A DNA stretch of 64,000 nt from G963663315 sp965116335 (GTDB taxonomy: Bacteria > Pseudomonadota > Gammaproteobacteria > Arenicellales > Poriferihabitantaceae). Below, piece after piece: positions 27,454 to 38,199 of this stretch. The position numbers and the translations under genes were made by a program. The stretch spans positions 1,054,001-1,118,000 of the forward strand of contig OZ220677.1 of the NCBI GenBank assembly GCA_965116335.1, in the 5' to 3' direction. A model generated the notes under the pieces. The model searched no databases, was not told where the DNA came from, and worked only from the letters and a program-made list of their open reading frames with translations. Numbering within the stretch: the stretch's first letter is position 1; every line of letters starts with the position of its first letter.

Positions 27454-28186
27454 GTCCACTTGCGTGTTTGCAGAGTGCTATGTTTTTAGTAAACAGTCGC
27501 AGCCACCTCTTTATTGCAACCTCCCTCAGCTCCGAACGCGAAGTTCTTCACCTTACGGAGGCACACCTTCTCCCGAAGTTACGGTGTCATTTTGCCGAGT
27601 TCCTTCACCAGAGTTCTCTCAAGCGCCTTAGGATTCTCACCCCACCCACCTGTGTCGGTTTAGGGTACGGTCGCGTATAACCTGAAGCTTAGAGGTTTTT
27701 CCTGGAAGCATGGCATCAATTACTTCGCTCTTAAAAAAGAGCTCGTCATCACGTCTCAATCATAAAGGACCCGGATTTTCCTGAAGTCCCGACCTACACG
27801 CTTAAACCGGCCTATCCAACAGCCGGCTAACCTAGCCTTCTCCGTCACCCCATCGCAGTTATACACGGTTCAGGAATATTAACCTGATTCCCATCGACTA
27901 CGCATTTCTGCCTCGCCTTAGGGGCCGACTCACCCTGCGCCGATGAACGTTGCGCAGGAAACCTTGGGTTTTCGGCGTGCGGGCTTTTCACCCGCATTAT
28001 CGCTACTCATGTCAGCATTCTCACTTCTGATATCTCCAGCAAACCTCACGGTTCACCTTCACAGACTTACAGAACGCTCCCCTACCATACCAGTAAACTG
28101 GTATTCGCAGTTTCGGTACACATCTTGAGCCCCGGTATATCTTCCGCGCAGACTGACTCGACCAGTGAGCTATTACGCTATCTTTA

Positions 28187-28224
<38 letters not shown>

Positions 28225-29263
28225 AGCCTTTCCACATCGTTTCCCACTGAGATGTGTTTAGGGACCTTAACTGGCGATCTGGGCTGTTTCCCTCTCGACG
28301 ACGAAACTTAGCTCCCGCCGTCTGTCTCCCGTGATAGTACTTACAGGTATTCGGAGTTTGCTATGGGTTGGTACCGCTAGATGCAGCCCTAGCCATGACA
28401 GTGCTCTACCCCCTGTAGTAAGTCACGAGGCACTACCTAAATAGTTTTCGGGGAGAACCAGCTATCTCCGGGCTTGTTTAGCCTTTCACTCCTAGCCACA
28501 GCTCATCCACTCATTTTTCAACATAAGTTGGTTCGGTCCTCCAGTCGGTATTACCCGACCTTCAACCTGGCCATGGCTAGATCGCCCGGTTTCGGGTCTA
28601 ATTCCAGCAACTGATTCGCCCTGTTAAGACTCGATTTCTCTACGGCTCCCCTATACGGTTAACCTTGCTACTGAAATTAAGTCGCTGACCCATTATACAA
28701 AAGGTACGCAGTCGCCCATCTAAAAGACAGGCTTCCACTGCTTGTACACACACGGTTTCAGGTTCTATTTCACTCCCCTACAGGGGTTCTTTTCGCCTTT
28801 CCCTCACGGTACTGGTTCACTATCGGTCGATAAGTAGTATTTAGCCTTGGAGGATGGTCCCCCCATGTTCAGACAGAGTTTCTCGTGCTCCGCCCTACTC
28901 GATTTCACTTTACAGGCCCTTTCGTGTACGGGGCTGTCACCGTCTATGGCCAGACTTTCCAGACTGTTCCACTAGAACCAATAAAGCTTAAGGGCTGTTC
29001 CCCGTTCGCTCGCCGCTACTAAGGGAATATCGGTTGATTTCTTTTCCTCCGGGTACTTAGATGTTTCAGTTCTCCGGGTTCGCCTCCTGCACCTATGTAT
29101 TCAGTGCAGGATACCTTAAAAAGGTGGGTTTCCCCATTCGGAAATCCCTGGATCAAAGCCAGTTTGTCGGCTAACCAGGGCTTATCGCAGACTACCACGT
29201 CCTTCATCGCCTCTTATCGCCAAGGCATCCACCATGTGCGCTTTTTTGCTTGATCACATAACC

Positions 29264-29741
29264 CCAAAAAGCCTTTCAGGCTGGTCTTTTTTGTCGATTG
29301 CTTCGTTGTCCTTCCTCATTCGTTCGATTACATACAAATGTATGCGCACTCACTCATTCGTCGGACGCCTCGCACTCAAACAAAAATCCTGCGCCTGATT
29401 GCCTTTTCAGAAATTACATTAGCTTGAACTCTCGAAGAGTTTGCAACATAAAAATGCAAAATTTAAATAAAGATACTTAAATCATCCACAGAACAAAAAA
29501 TCTGTCCTGCGATTTTGGTACCCGCGCTTACGGAATTTGCCGTTCAGTGCCGGTAATAAAACCGGACACATTTTGTAATGTCTATATCAACATTACGCAA
29601 ATTCGCGCTTGCGCGCGCCTTTGACTACCCTGATTGTAAAAGATCAAGGCCCGGACAACATCACCCGGACCGCAAGTGTTAAACATAAACCGACCACATA
29701 ATCGGTTTATGTTTAACACCCCAAAGTCAAACCTGAAAAAC
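29264..29741 (-). other. 16S-23S spacer between tRNA-Ala and 23S
   Basis: No gene. Holds a perfect 18-bp inverted repeat with an 8-base loop (29676-29693 and 29702-29719), smaller hairpins (GCCGGTAATAAAACCGG near 29550, AATGTCTATATCAACATT near 29580), and the region that should form the 23S processing stem. Confidence 0.75.
29676..29719. repeat. Perfect 18-bp hairpin in the rRNA spacer
   Basis: Arms GTGTTAAACATAAACCGA and its exact reverse complement, separated by CCACATAA. In the transcript it folds into a very stable hairpin just downstream of tRNA-Ala, a likely RNase target or antitermination/folding element. Confidence 0.8.
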
Positions 29742-29817
29742 TGGTGGAGCCAGGCGGGATCGAACCGCCGACCTCCTGCGTGCAAGGCAGGCGCTCTCCC
29801 GGCTGAGCTATGGCCCC
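29742..29817 (-). tRNA. tRNA-Ala (TGC)
   Basis: 76 bases with encoded CCA, acceptor GGGGCCA paired with TGGCTCC (one wobble), anticodon loop CTTGCAC. Standard place between 16S and 23S in the operon. Confidence 0.96.
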
Positions 29818-29849
29818 TGAATCGCATCTTCAACCAGTAATCAAATAAC

Positions 29850-29926
<77 letters not shown>

Positions 29927-30056
29927 AAAGATCATTAATCAAAAAACATATCAGTCATATCATTGTGCTCAATGAGTCCAAAACCCTAAGGTTTGACTTT
30001 CATCATCAATCAAGCAGATTGTGCGGGCACTCCGATTCTTGGGAATCCCTGATTTT

Positions 30057-31614
<1,558 letters not shown>

Positions 31615-31750
31615 AAATTGGTTGCATCAGGATAAATCCTGAAACAATCCGTTCGGAACCTGAAAGTTCCTTTACAAGAACGATCAGATTCACATTCTGG
31701 ATGAGGGATTCCGACAAACCGAAGCGCCCACACAATCTGCTTGATTTAAT

Positions 31751-31762
31751 TATTAAAGAACA
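31751..31762 (-). promoter_or_regulatory. boxA antitermination signal in the rRNA leader
   Basis: On the minus strand TGTTCTTTAATA, matching the gammaproteobacterial boxA (TGCTCTTTAACA) and placed about 140 bases before 16S. It should load the Nus antitermination complex. Confidence 0.75.
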
Positions 31763-31797
31763 GGGAATCAGGCGACAGCCCAATTCCGGGAGCGCGA

Positions 31798-31860
31798 ATT
31801 ATACGCCCAATTACCAAGAGGTCAACTATTATTTTATATTATTTTATATTATTTCAATTA
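31798..31860 (-). promoter_or_regulatory. rRNA operon promoter with AT-rich UP element
   Basis: Minus strand: TTGACC (31820-31825), a 16-base spacer, TATAAT (31798-31803) followed by a GC-rich discriminator TCGCGCTCCC, the mark of ppGpp-sensitive rRNA promoters. Upstream bases 31826-31860 are almost pure A/T with phased runs, as UP elements are, and overlap the end of tyrS. No second promoter was found. Confidence 0.85.
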
Positions 31861-33108
31861 TTTTTTATCGGGATCGGATGATGCGTCACAGCCGGATTCT
31901 GCATTCACGCAAACAACCCGGGCAAATCGTTTCTTACCGACCTGCCAGACGTGTTCGGCGCCAACCGGCACCTTGATGGCCCGATCGGTCACCCTTTCGC
32001 CATCCAGCCTGACGGCACCCTGTTTGAGCATACGCAGCGCGTCAGAAGTCGATTCAGCCAGCCCGGCCCGATGTAGAAGATTCGCTATCGGCAAGCCATC
32101 CCTATCCACGACCAGGGTAAGCTGTGGTATCTGCGAAGGCATCGCACCCCTGCTGAATCGGTCAATAAATTCCTGCTTTGCGCGGCGTGCGTCCGCGACC
32201 GAATGGAATCGGGCCACGATTTCTTCAGCCAGGATGAATTTGGCATCCCGAGGATTCAGTCCATCCGCCACCTGCTTTTTTAATCCGTCAATTTCACTAC
32301 CGGACTTGAAGCTGAGCAGGTCATACCAGCGCCACATCAACCGATCGGATATAGACATGACCTTGCCGAACATCTGATCCGGTGGCTCCTCCAGCGCAAC
32401 ATAGTTGTCGGTTGATTTCGACATTTTCCGGTCTCCGTCAAGACCTTCCAACAACGGCACAGTCAGAATCACCTGTTGCTCCTGACCATATTGTTTCTGC
32501 AATTCACGGCCAATCAGCAAATTGAATTTCTGATCAGTGCCGCCCAGCTCCACATCCGCCCGCAACGCCACGGAATCATAACCCTGAGTCAACGGATACA
32601 GAAATTCATGAATCGCGACCGGCTGCCTGGAATGGTATCTCTTCCGGAAATCATCCCGCTCCAGCATTCTCGCGACCGTATAGCGGGCCGCCAGCTCGAT
32701 CATTCCGCTCGCGCCCAGCTGATCCATCCACTCGGAATTGAATCTGATTTCCGTTCGCTCCGGGTCCAGGATTTTGAAAACCTGATCCTGATAGGTCTTG
32801 GCGTTTGCGGCCACCTGCTCTCGAGTCAGGGCAGGCCGGGTCGCATTTTTCCCGCTCGGGTCACCGATCAATCCGGTAAAATCCCCAACCAGAAAGATCA
32901 CCTGATGCCCCAGTTCCTGAAACTGGCGCATTTTGTTGATCAGGACCGTATGCCCGAGATGCAGGTCAGGCGCGGTCGGGTCAAATCCGGTTTTCACCCG
33001 TAACGGCTGGTTCCGTTCCAGTTTTTTCACCAACTCCTCCATCATCAGGATTTCCTCTGTCCCCCTGGCCAGTTCGTCAATACTCTCCTGGATATTCCGG
33101 TTTATCAT
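31858..33108 (-). CDS. tyrS: Tyrosyl-tRNA synthetase
   Basis: About 416 residues from the ATG at 33108 (the frame is open to 33186 but MINRNIQESIDELARG is the natural start). Class I synthetase motifs HLGH (in DLHLGHTVLI) and DRKMSKS are intact; a C-terminal S4-like RNA-binding domain follows (IANLLHRAGLAESTSDALRMLKQGAVRLDG). The VGDFTGLIGDPSGK segment and the length mark the TyrZ-type branch common in gammaproteobacteria. The stop codon lies inside the rRNA UP element. Confidence 0.95.
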   Translation of the reverse strand: MINRNIQESIDELARGTEEILMMEELVKKLERNQPLRVKTGFDPTAPDLHLGHTVLINKMRQFQELGHQVIFLVGDFTGLIGDPSGKNATRPALTREQVAANAKTYQDQVFKILDPERTEIRFNSEWMDQLGASGMIELAARYTVARMLERDDFRKRYHSRQPVAIHEFLYPLTQGYDSVALRADVELGGTDQKFNLLIGRELQKQYGQEQQVILTVPLLEGLDGDRKMSKSTDNYVALEEPPDQMFGKVMSISDRLMWRWYDLLSFKSGSEIDGLKKQVADGLNPRDAKFILAEEIVARFHSVADARRAKQEFIDRFSRGAMPSQIPQLTLVVDRDGLPIANLLHRAGLAESTSDALRMLKQGAVRLDGERVTDRAIKVPVGAEHVWQVGKKRFARVVCVNAESGCDASSDPDKK

Positions 33109-33240
33109 AGTCGTTGCGCTGGTTTGGTTATGCTGATTTGCTATCTTCACGGGTTCAACCCAAATTGAACTGCAAGACATTATCACTGTTCGGTCTGACC
33201 CAAATATACCCTACACAGGAGCCTGCCGTCATTGATTGAT

Positions 33241-33894
33241 TCATAGCAGCAATTCAATCGAATACCCTATAAGATAAAAACCAATTGCAGAAAAGATACT
33301 TGCAAAACAGAAATCTATGAGCTTCTGTGACCGAAAATAAGCGGCTCGCATGTCAGCATCAGAGAATATGATGACGGCGACCCCATAAATTATGAAAGCT
33401 AAAAGCGAGCATACTCCTGCGAAAAAAACGATCAAACGAGGAGCGAAATTGGAGTTCACAATGAAGGCCGAAATGGAAATCCAGAACATCGCGACTTTCG
33501 GATTGGAGGCGATCACCAAAAAACCCTGACACATACCCTGTAGCAGATTGATATTTCCAGTTTGAAGAGATATCGGACCATAAGATCCCTTTCGCATCGT
33601 GTGGAATTTCAAAAAGCCCAAACGCAAGAGATAACTTCCACCAAACAAACCAGTCAATGGCACCACCCAGGGGAACTGATTAGATACAGCCGTAATCCCG
33701 AATGCGCTTGCCATAGCCCACATAAATGCCCCTGCTGCAATGCCGGCACTAACACCAATTGCTTCCCGCCGACCGTTGCTAAAGGCGCATGACATCACTG
33801 CCAGCATATTCGGTCCGGGAGTGATCGCCGCCAATCCGAAGGCAAGCCATGCTGTAATCAAGGCCGGGAATTTCGATGCAGCAATATCGATCAC
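33241..33894 (-). CDS. LysE/RhtB-family amino acid exporter
   Basis: 217 residues, almost all in hydrophobic helices (about six), with the family signature ITPGPNMLAVMSCAFSNGRREAIG in the first part. These inner-membrane proteins export amino acids such as homoserine, threonine, lysine or leucine using the proton gradient. Substrate cannot be read. Single gene, no clear operon partner. Confidence 0.88.
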   Translation of the reverse strand: MIDIAASKFPALITAWLAFGLAAITPGPNMLAVMSCAFSNGRREAIGVSAGIAAGAFMWAMASAFGITAVSNQFPWVVPLTGLFGGSYLLRLGFLKFHTMRKGSYGPISLQTGNINLLQGMCQGFLVIASNPKVAMFWISISAFIVNSNFAPRLIVFFAGVCSLLAFIIYGVAVIIFSDADMRAAYFRSQKLIDFCFASIFSAIGFYLIGYSIELLL

Positions 33895-34037
33895 AACGAA
33901 ATTTTCTTATGTATCAGAACGCTCTGGATCAAATCCGAATATATTCAGTCGTTCTTCTCGAACCGTATGATATTCAGATGCTCAGATGCGGAATAGTAAT
34001 CGAATTCTATCGCGCCGGGGACATGCATTGATCGGGG

Positions 34038-34142
34038 GGGCAAACCGCCGAAACACGCATCAACATCATTCCCCCCTTGAGGGGGAATCCAATCCGTTTG
34101 GCGGATTGGATGGGGGGACAAACCGCCGGAACACGCATCAAC
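34038..34142. repeat. Pair of direct repeats with internal hairpins
   Basis: Units at 34038-34062 and 34119-34142 share CAAACCGCCG-R-AACACGCATCAAC; the bases between can fold into two perfect short hairpins. Looks like a small composite intergenic element. Confidence 0.6.
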
Positions 34143-34147
34143 CATCC

Positions 34148-34176
34148 GTCTTTCCCGTGGAAACGGGAATCCACAA
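34148..34176. repeat. Palindromic intergenic element (GTCTTTCCCG type)
   Basis: GTCTTTCCCGTGGAAACGGGAATCCACAA; the reverse complement of nearly the same sequence is at 45361-45389. Each holds a CCCG-loop-CGGG hairpin. Confidence 0.65.
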
Positions 34177-34268
34177 TAATACAGAACCTGTGCTTACCGA
34201 TGCACAGAGCCTGCCCCGGCCCCGTATTATTTTCACATATAAATGTCGGATGCGTGACGGCGAAACCG

Positions 34269-35501
34269 TCAGTTACGGGCCCGGTAGACGATATCCGCTC
34301 CGTCCACCCGGTGGGCAAAGTCCTTCAGCGTGTTAGCATCCAGAGTATAGCTCCAGCCACCAATCGAAATATTCGGCAGAGCCACCTCACCGATAGCGAT
34401 GCGTTGCGCTCCCTGCCATAGCGGCTGACGGCGTATGTTGTCGTCACCATCAGCCAGGATCACGTCACGGTCTCCCGCCTCGTTGCCATACAAGTCGTAG
34501 ATATCAGGCCCCGCCGCGCCATTCATGAAGTCCGAGCCCGCGCCACCGTACAACCGATCCTTGCCCCGACCTCCCCACAGGAAATCATTACCATCGCCAC
34601 CGTACAAAAAGTCTTGGCCACGACCACCGTACAGTCGGTCGCTGCCCGCCTCACCATACAGATAATCGTGATCGGCACCGCCTCGCAACACATCATCGCC
34701 AGCGCCACCGTACAGTATGTCGATGCCACGACCACCGTCCAGATGGTCGTTACCCGACCCACCCTGCAACAGGTCATTGCCATCCATGCCATAGTAACGC
34801 TTGCGCCCCGTGTCGGTCGGCGCCTCACATTGCTTCTGTGCGGTACTTTCCCAACAACCCAATTCCTTGTGCGAGAGAGCCCAATATGTGCGGGTCCTGC
34901 CCTTCTCATGTACGCTACCATTCGGGCTGATCAGGTCATTTCCATCGCTCCCGTAGACGGTATCGTTGCCTCCACCAGTGTAAATGTCGACTCCGGCCTC
35001 ATCCGTGTTGAAGTTGAATGGTTGCTTCTGCCCGTCCGGCATTTCCGGCTCGAAAGCCAATCCCTGATTCTTGTACTTCTGTGCCCGAATCCGGTCGTCT
35101 CCATTGGTTCCCGCCATGCCGTAAGCCCAAATGTCATACCCACCGTTGAAACCACTGCTTACAATATCTGGTGAAAGAGCAAAAAACAGCCACTGGTGAC
35201 GAAAGCCATCCTGATACCAGGAACCGTCCAGATTTATTGCATTCTCAGTAACACGGATAGTGAAAGACGGTGCCCTGTCGAAGGGGTCAGCCTCCGGCTT
35301 TATTCCTGAAGGGATTGCCAGGTCGTAGGTTCCCGGAGAGGTGGCTGCCGGGCATTGCGCGCCAACGGATGTGGTATCACAGGCATCTGAGTCCTCCGCC
35401 ACTTGTGCGGCCTGCGCCGTGCCAGTCAACCCGAACAACAAGGGCAGGAGTAGCGCGATCAGTGAGTAGAGGTTATATCGGAGGGGGGCAATAGCCTTCA
35501 T
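34269..35501 (-). CDS. Secreted RTX-type calcium-binding repeat protein
   Basis: About 410 residues from the ATG at 35501 (a GTG/ATG ten codons earlier is possible), GGAG just upstream. The N-terminus is a Sec signal peptide: charged start, long Leu-rich core, TAQA cleavage site. Then a Cys-containing segment, a beta-rich region of about 130 residues, and some eight to ten nonapeptide RTX repeats of the GGxGxDxLx type (GGSGNDHLDGG, GGAGDDVLRGG, GGDGNDFLWGG) that bind calcium in a beta-roll. Most RTX proteins leave by type I secretion with a C-terminal signal and no Sec peptide, so this one probably goes through the Sec route and works in the periplasm, on the surface or outside. Function unknown. 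Confidence 0.85.
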   Translation of the reverse strand: MKAIAPLRYNLYSLIALLLPLLFGLTGTAQAAQVAEDSDACDTTSVGAQCPAATSPGTYDLAIPSGIKPEADPFDRAPSFTIRVTENAINLDGSWYQDGFRHQWLFFALSPDIVSSGFNGGYDIWAYGMAGTNGDDRIRAQKYKNQGLAFEPEMPDGQKQPFNFNTDEAGVDIYTGGGNDTVYGSDGNDLISPNGSVHEKGRTRTYWALSHKELGCWESTAQKQCEAPTDTGRKRYYGMDGNDLLQGGSGNDHLDGGRGIDILYGGAGDDVLRGGADHDYLYGEAGSDRLYGGRGQDFLYGGDGNDFLWGGRGKDRLYGGAGSDFMNGAAGPDIYDLYGNEAGDRDVILADGDDNIRRQPLWQGAQRIAIGEVALPNISIGGWSYTLDANTLKDFAHRVDGADIVYRARN

Positions 35502-35517
35502 GACATGGTCTCCAAAA

Positions 35518-35547
35518 TTGTTCGTGGACACTATTATATACGAACAA
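35518..35547 (-). promoter_or_regulatory. Candidate operator and -10 of the RTX gene
   Basis: A perfect 8-bp inverted repeat TTGTTCGT/ACGAACAA (35518-35525, 35540-35547) encloses TATAAT on the minus strand (35533-35538), about 32 bases before the start codon. A dimeric regulator bound here would cover the promoter. Confidence 0.45.
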
Positions 35548-35565
35548 GTACAGAAAAACTATACG

Positions 35566-35601
35566 CAGAGTTGTCCAATGGAAGATGAGCCTGAAGGATG
35601 A
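35566..35601. repeat. Solo IS end (36-bp match to the IS at 49.2-50.6 kb)
   Basis: Identical over 36 bases to the reverse complement of 50608-50643, the right end of the IS element, including its GTTGTCCAATGG outer part and AGATGAGCCTGA inner part. No transposase or second end is near, so it is a remnant or a relic of imprecise excision. Confidence 0.75.
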
Positions 35602-35754
35602 ACTCGCTCTTGGCACGCGACAGGTTGACGAACGGGTGAACGGGTTTGTGAAAGGACTGCCAAAAGGAATGCCAAAAATTTTGACCTTTGTTGAAAAGAC
35701 AGGTAAAGTACAGGACTTGTGCAGTTAGAGTGACAGCAACCAACAATCAGGAAT

Positions 35755-37011
35755 ATGCACGGGTCAATAGTCGGCACACGCCTTTTCGTACAGACATCTT
35801 TACTGGCTTTGCTGGCGGTATGCAGTTTGACCCTGCACGCGAATCTGCCTGTCACCGGGACGGCTGTAACCCCGGCAAACTGCACCGACAATTCTCCGGA
35901 CGCTCTGCCCTGGATAGAGGCTAAAATCAAAAAGGGAGACACATTGTCTCATCTTTTCAGGCGTCATGGCCTGGATAGTCAGGATGCCTACCGTATCGCC
36001 CGAATCAAGGAAGCGAAACCGTTACTGAAGTTCAAGCCCGGAGAAACAGTCAGACTGAAGAAAAACCAGCAGGGGCAACTTGGATTGCTGCAATACAAGC
36101 TGGGGCAATTCGATGTGCTCAACGTATGTGCAGACCAGGATTCCTGGCTGGCCTACACAGAAACCAGAAGTCCGGAAGTCAAAGTGAATAATGCCCGGAT
36201 GATTATTTACAGCAGTCTGCTGGAAGCTGCATCGGAGACGGATTTGTCGCTGGATACCCTGTACGAGGCCATCCACCTGTTTGGATGGCAGATTGATTTT
36301 TCACGGGATTTAAGGGTAGGAGACCAATTCCTGATTATCTACGAAGAGCTTTTTCTCGATGGCGATAAAGTCGGCGAAGGCGAGATTATCGCAGCCGAAT
36401 TGATTGCTGCCGGTAAAACCTGGCGCATCATCCGGTTCTCCGATGAACAGGGGCAATCACAGTACTTTGCGCCGGATGGCAGCAGTATCACCGGCACCTT
36501 CTTGCGCTCGCCACTCAAGTTCGCTCATATCACTTCCTCGTTCAGCCATAACCGCCTGCATCCAATCAAGAAAGTGTGGCGTGCACACAAGGGCGTAGAC
36601 TACGGTGCCCCGACCGGAACGCCGGTTATGGCTACTGGCGACGGCGTGGTCACCCTGGCCGGACGCAAGGGCGGATATGGCAAGACCATCATCCTTCACC
36701 ATGCCGGAGTATACGATACGCTGTACGCCCATTTATCAGGATACGCGAAAGGCATCGCTCCGGGGAAACGGGTCAAACAGGGAGACATTATCGGCTATGT
36801 AGGCAATACCGGCCTGTCCACTGGCCCCCATCTTCATTATGAATTCAGAATCGACGGGGTTCACCACAACCCGGCTACTGTCGAACTTCCGAAAGCGGCT
36901 CCAGTCCCGGATCAATACAGAGACCGGTTTCTTGATCTCGCCGACTTATGGGTCGGAGAGCTCGACTATCTGAACCGCATCCCGCTCGCCCGAACCGAAA
37001 GTACACTATAG
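35755..37011 (+). CDS. mepM: M23-family cell-wall endopeptidase, MepM-like
   Basis: 418 residues. Signal/anchor segment at the N-terminus, a LysM-like segment (IKKGDTLSHLFRRHGL), a middle OapA-type domain (FGWQIDFSRDLRVGDQFLIIYEE), and a C-terminal LytM zinc peptidase with all ligands: HKGVDY (first His and Asp) and HLHYEF (HxH). Such enzymes cut peptide crosslinks of peptidoglycan to let new strands in. The next gene, anmK, recycles cell-wall sugars, so the pair fits peptidoglycan growth and turnover. Confidence 0.92.
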   Translation: MHGSIVGTRLFVQTSLLALLAVCSLTLHANLPVTGTAVTPANCTDNSPDALPWIEAKIKKGDTLSHLFRRHGLDSQDAYRIARIKEAKPLLKFKPGETVRLKKNQQGQLGLLQYKLGQFDVLNVCADQDSWLAYTETRSPEVKVNNARMIIYSSLLEAASETDLSLDTLYEAIHLFGWQIDFSRDLRVGDQFLIIYEELFLDGDKVGEGEIIAAELIAAGKTWRIIRFSDEQGQSQYFAPDGSSITGTFLRSPLKFAHITSSFSHNRLHPIKKVWRAHKGVDYGAPTGTPVMATGDGVVTLAGRKGGYGKTIILHHAGVYDTLYAHLSGYAKGIAPGKRVKQGDIIGYVGNTGLSTGPHLHYEFRIDGVHHNPATVELPKAAPVPDQYRDRFLDLADLWVGELDYLNRIPLARTESTL

Positions 37012-37059
37012 GATCTCATTCACCGGTCCTGATTGACACAGCGCGGCCATCCAACCCGT

Positions 37060-38199
37060 ATGTCACAACCGAAAGAAACCGTGTATGCGATCGGCCTGAT
37101 GTCGGGAACCAGCGCGGACGGCATTGATGGCGTGGTGCTTGCAATCACCGACCACAACCAACCCGGCATTGCTGCCAGTCTCAGTGCCAGCTATCCGGTA
37201 GCCACCCGCAACCGGGTACGTGAACTGACCGCACGCAAGATCACGCACCAGAAGCAGTCTGGCGGCCTGGATATTGAATTGACCGGCTTATATGCAGAGG
37301 TCGCCAATCAATTGATCCAGGAAATCGCCCCTCGCAAGGTCGCAGTCATTGGTTGCCACGGGCAAACCGTCCATCACAGCCCGCACAGCGACCCGCCGTT
37401 TACGATTCAACTGGCAAGCGGTGAGCAGTTAGCGAGGCTGACCGGCCATACCACAGTCACTGACTTCCGCTCGGCGGACATCGCCATGGGCGGACAGGGC
37501 GCCCCTCTCGCTTGTGCATTTCATCAGGCGGTTTTCGCGAATAGCGAACAGCATCGCGCCATCGTCAACATCGGCGGCATATCCAATATCACTTGGCTGC
37601 CGAAAGACCCGAATGCGGAAATAATCGGCTTCGATACCGGACCCGGCAATACTTTCATGGATTACTGGTGCCGTCGGCATTTCAATCGCAATTTTGATCA
37701 AGACGGTGAAATTGCGCGAAGCGGACGGATACAGCCTGATTTACTGGCCCTGCTGCTGAAAGACCCTTATTTTGACGCGCCGAGACCCAAAAGCACGGGA
37801 CTGGAGTATTTTAACGAAGAGTGGCTGCAAGCCGTACTGGATGCCTGGCAAGGTGGAGCCAGGTCGAACAACACGGATATTCTAACCACGATCACGGCAT
37901 TGACGGCCAGTTGTATCGCCGACCAGATTAATACGTTGCAACCGTCTGTTGATTCGGTTTATCTGTGCGGTGGCGGTGCACGTAATTCATTGCTGGTCGA
38001 ACTGATCAAGCAACGCACGAGCGCGACAGTCGAGTCTTCACTGGCCCTCGGGATTGACCCACAATGGGTTGAGGCAGCCGCTTTCGCCTGGATGGCCTGG
38101 CGCACCCTGAATGGCTTGACTTCGACTCTGCCTTCAGTCACCGGCGCAAGCCGCGCCACCGTGGCTGGAACTATTCATACCCCTCCGGCGCCAATCTGA
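37060..38199 (+). CDS. anmK: Anhydro-N-acetylmuramic acid kinase
   Basis: About 379 residues from the ATG at 37060. ASKHA-fold motifs: GLMSGTSADGID (phosphate 1 loop), CHGQTVHH, VNIGGISN, FDTGPGNTFMD and LCGGGARN. It opens the 1,6-anhydro bond of recovered anhMurNAc and phosphorylates it to MurNAc-6-P. It follows the MepM-like gene by 48 bases and overlaps the convergent aminotransferase by 25 bases. Confidence 0.95.
   Translation: MSQPKETVYAIGLMSGTSADGIDGVVLAITDHNQPGIAASLSASYPVATRNRVRELTARKITHQKQSGGLDIELTGLYAEVANQLIQEIAPRKVAVIGCHGQTVHHSPHSDPPFTIQLASGEQLARLTGHTTVTDFRSADIAMGGQGAPLACAFHQAVFANSEQHRAIVNIGGISNITWLPKDPNAEIIGFDTGPGNTFMDYWCRRHFNRNFDQDGEIARSGRIQPDLLALLLKDPYFDAPRPKSTGLEYFNEEWLQAVLDAWQGGARSNNTDILTTITALTASCIADQINTLQPSVDSVYLCGGGARNSLLVELIKQRTSATVESSLALGIDPQWVEAAAFAWMAWRTLNGLTSTLPSVTGASRATVAGTIHTPPAPI

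Larger units (their letters stand above)
33895..34268. other. Intergenic region with repeats between LysE-type and RTX genes
   Basis: No gene. It carries two direct copies of an about 23-base unit containing CAAACCGCCG and ACACGCATCAAC (34038-34062 and 34119-34142), hairpins CCCCCTTGAGGGGG and AATCCGTTTGGCGGATT between them, and a palindromic element at 34148-34176 also found inverted at 45361-45389. Confidence 0.7.

Noticed and set aside
33945..34336. Short open frames on both strands around 34.0-34.3 kb as genes
   Set aside because: They run through palindromic repeats, overlap on both strands and have repeat-made protein sequence.
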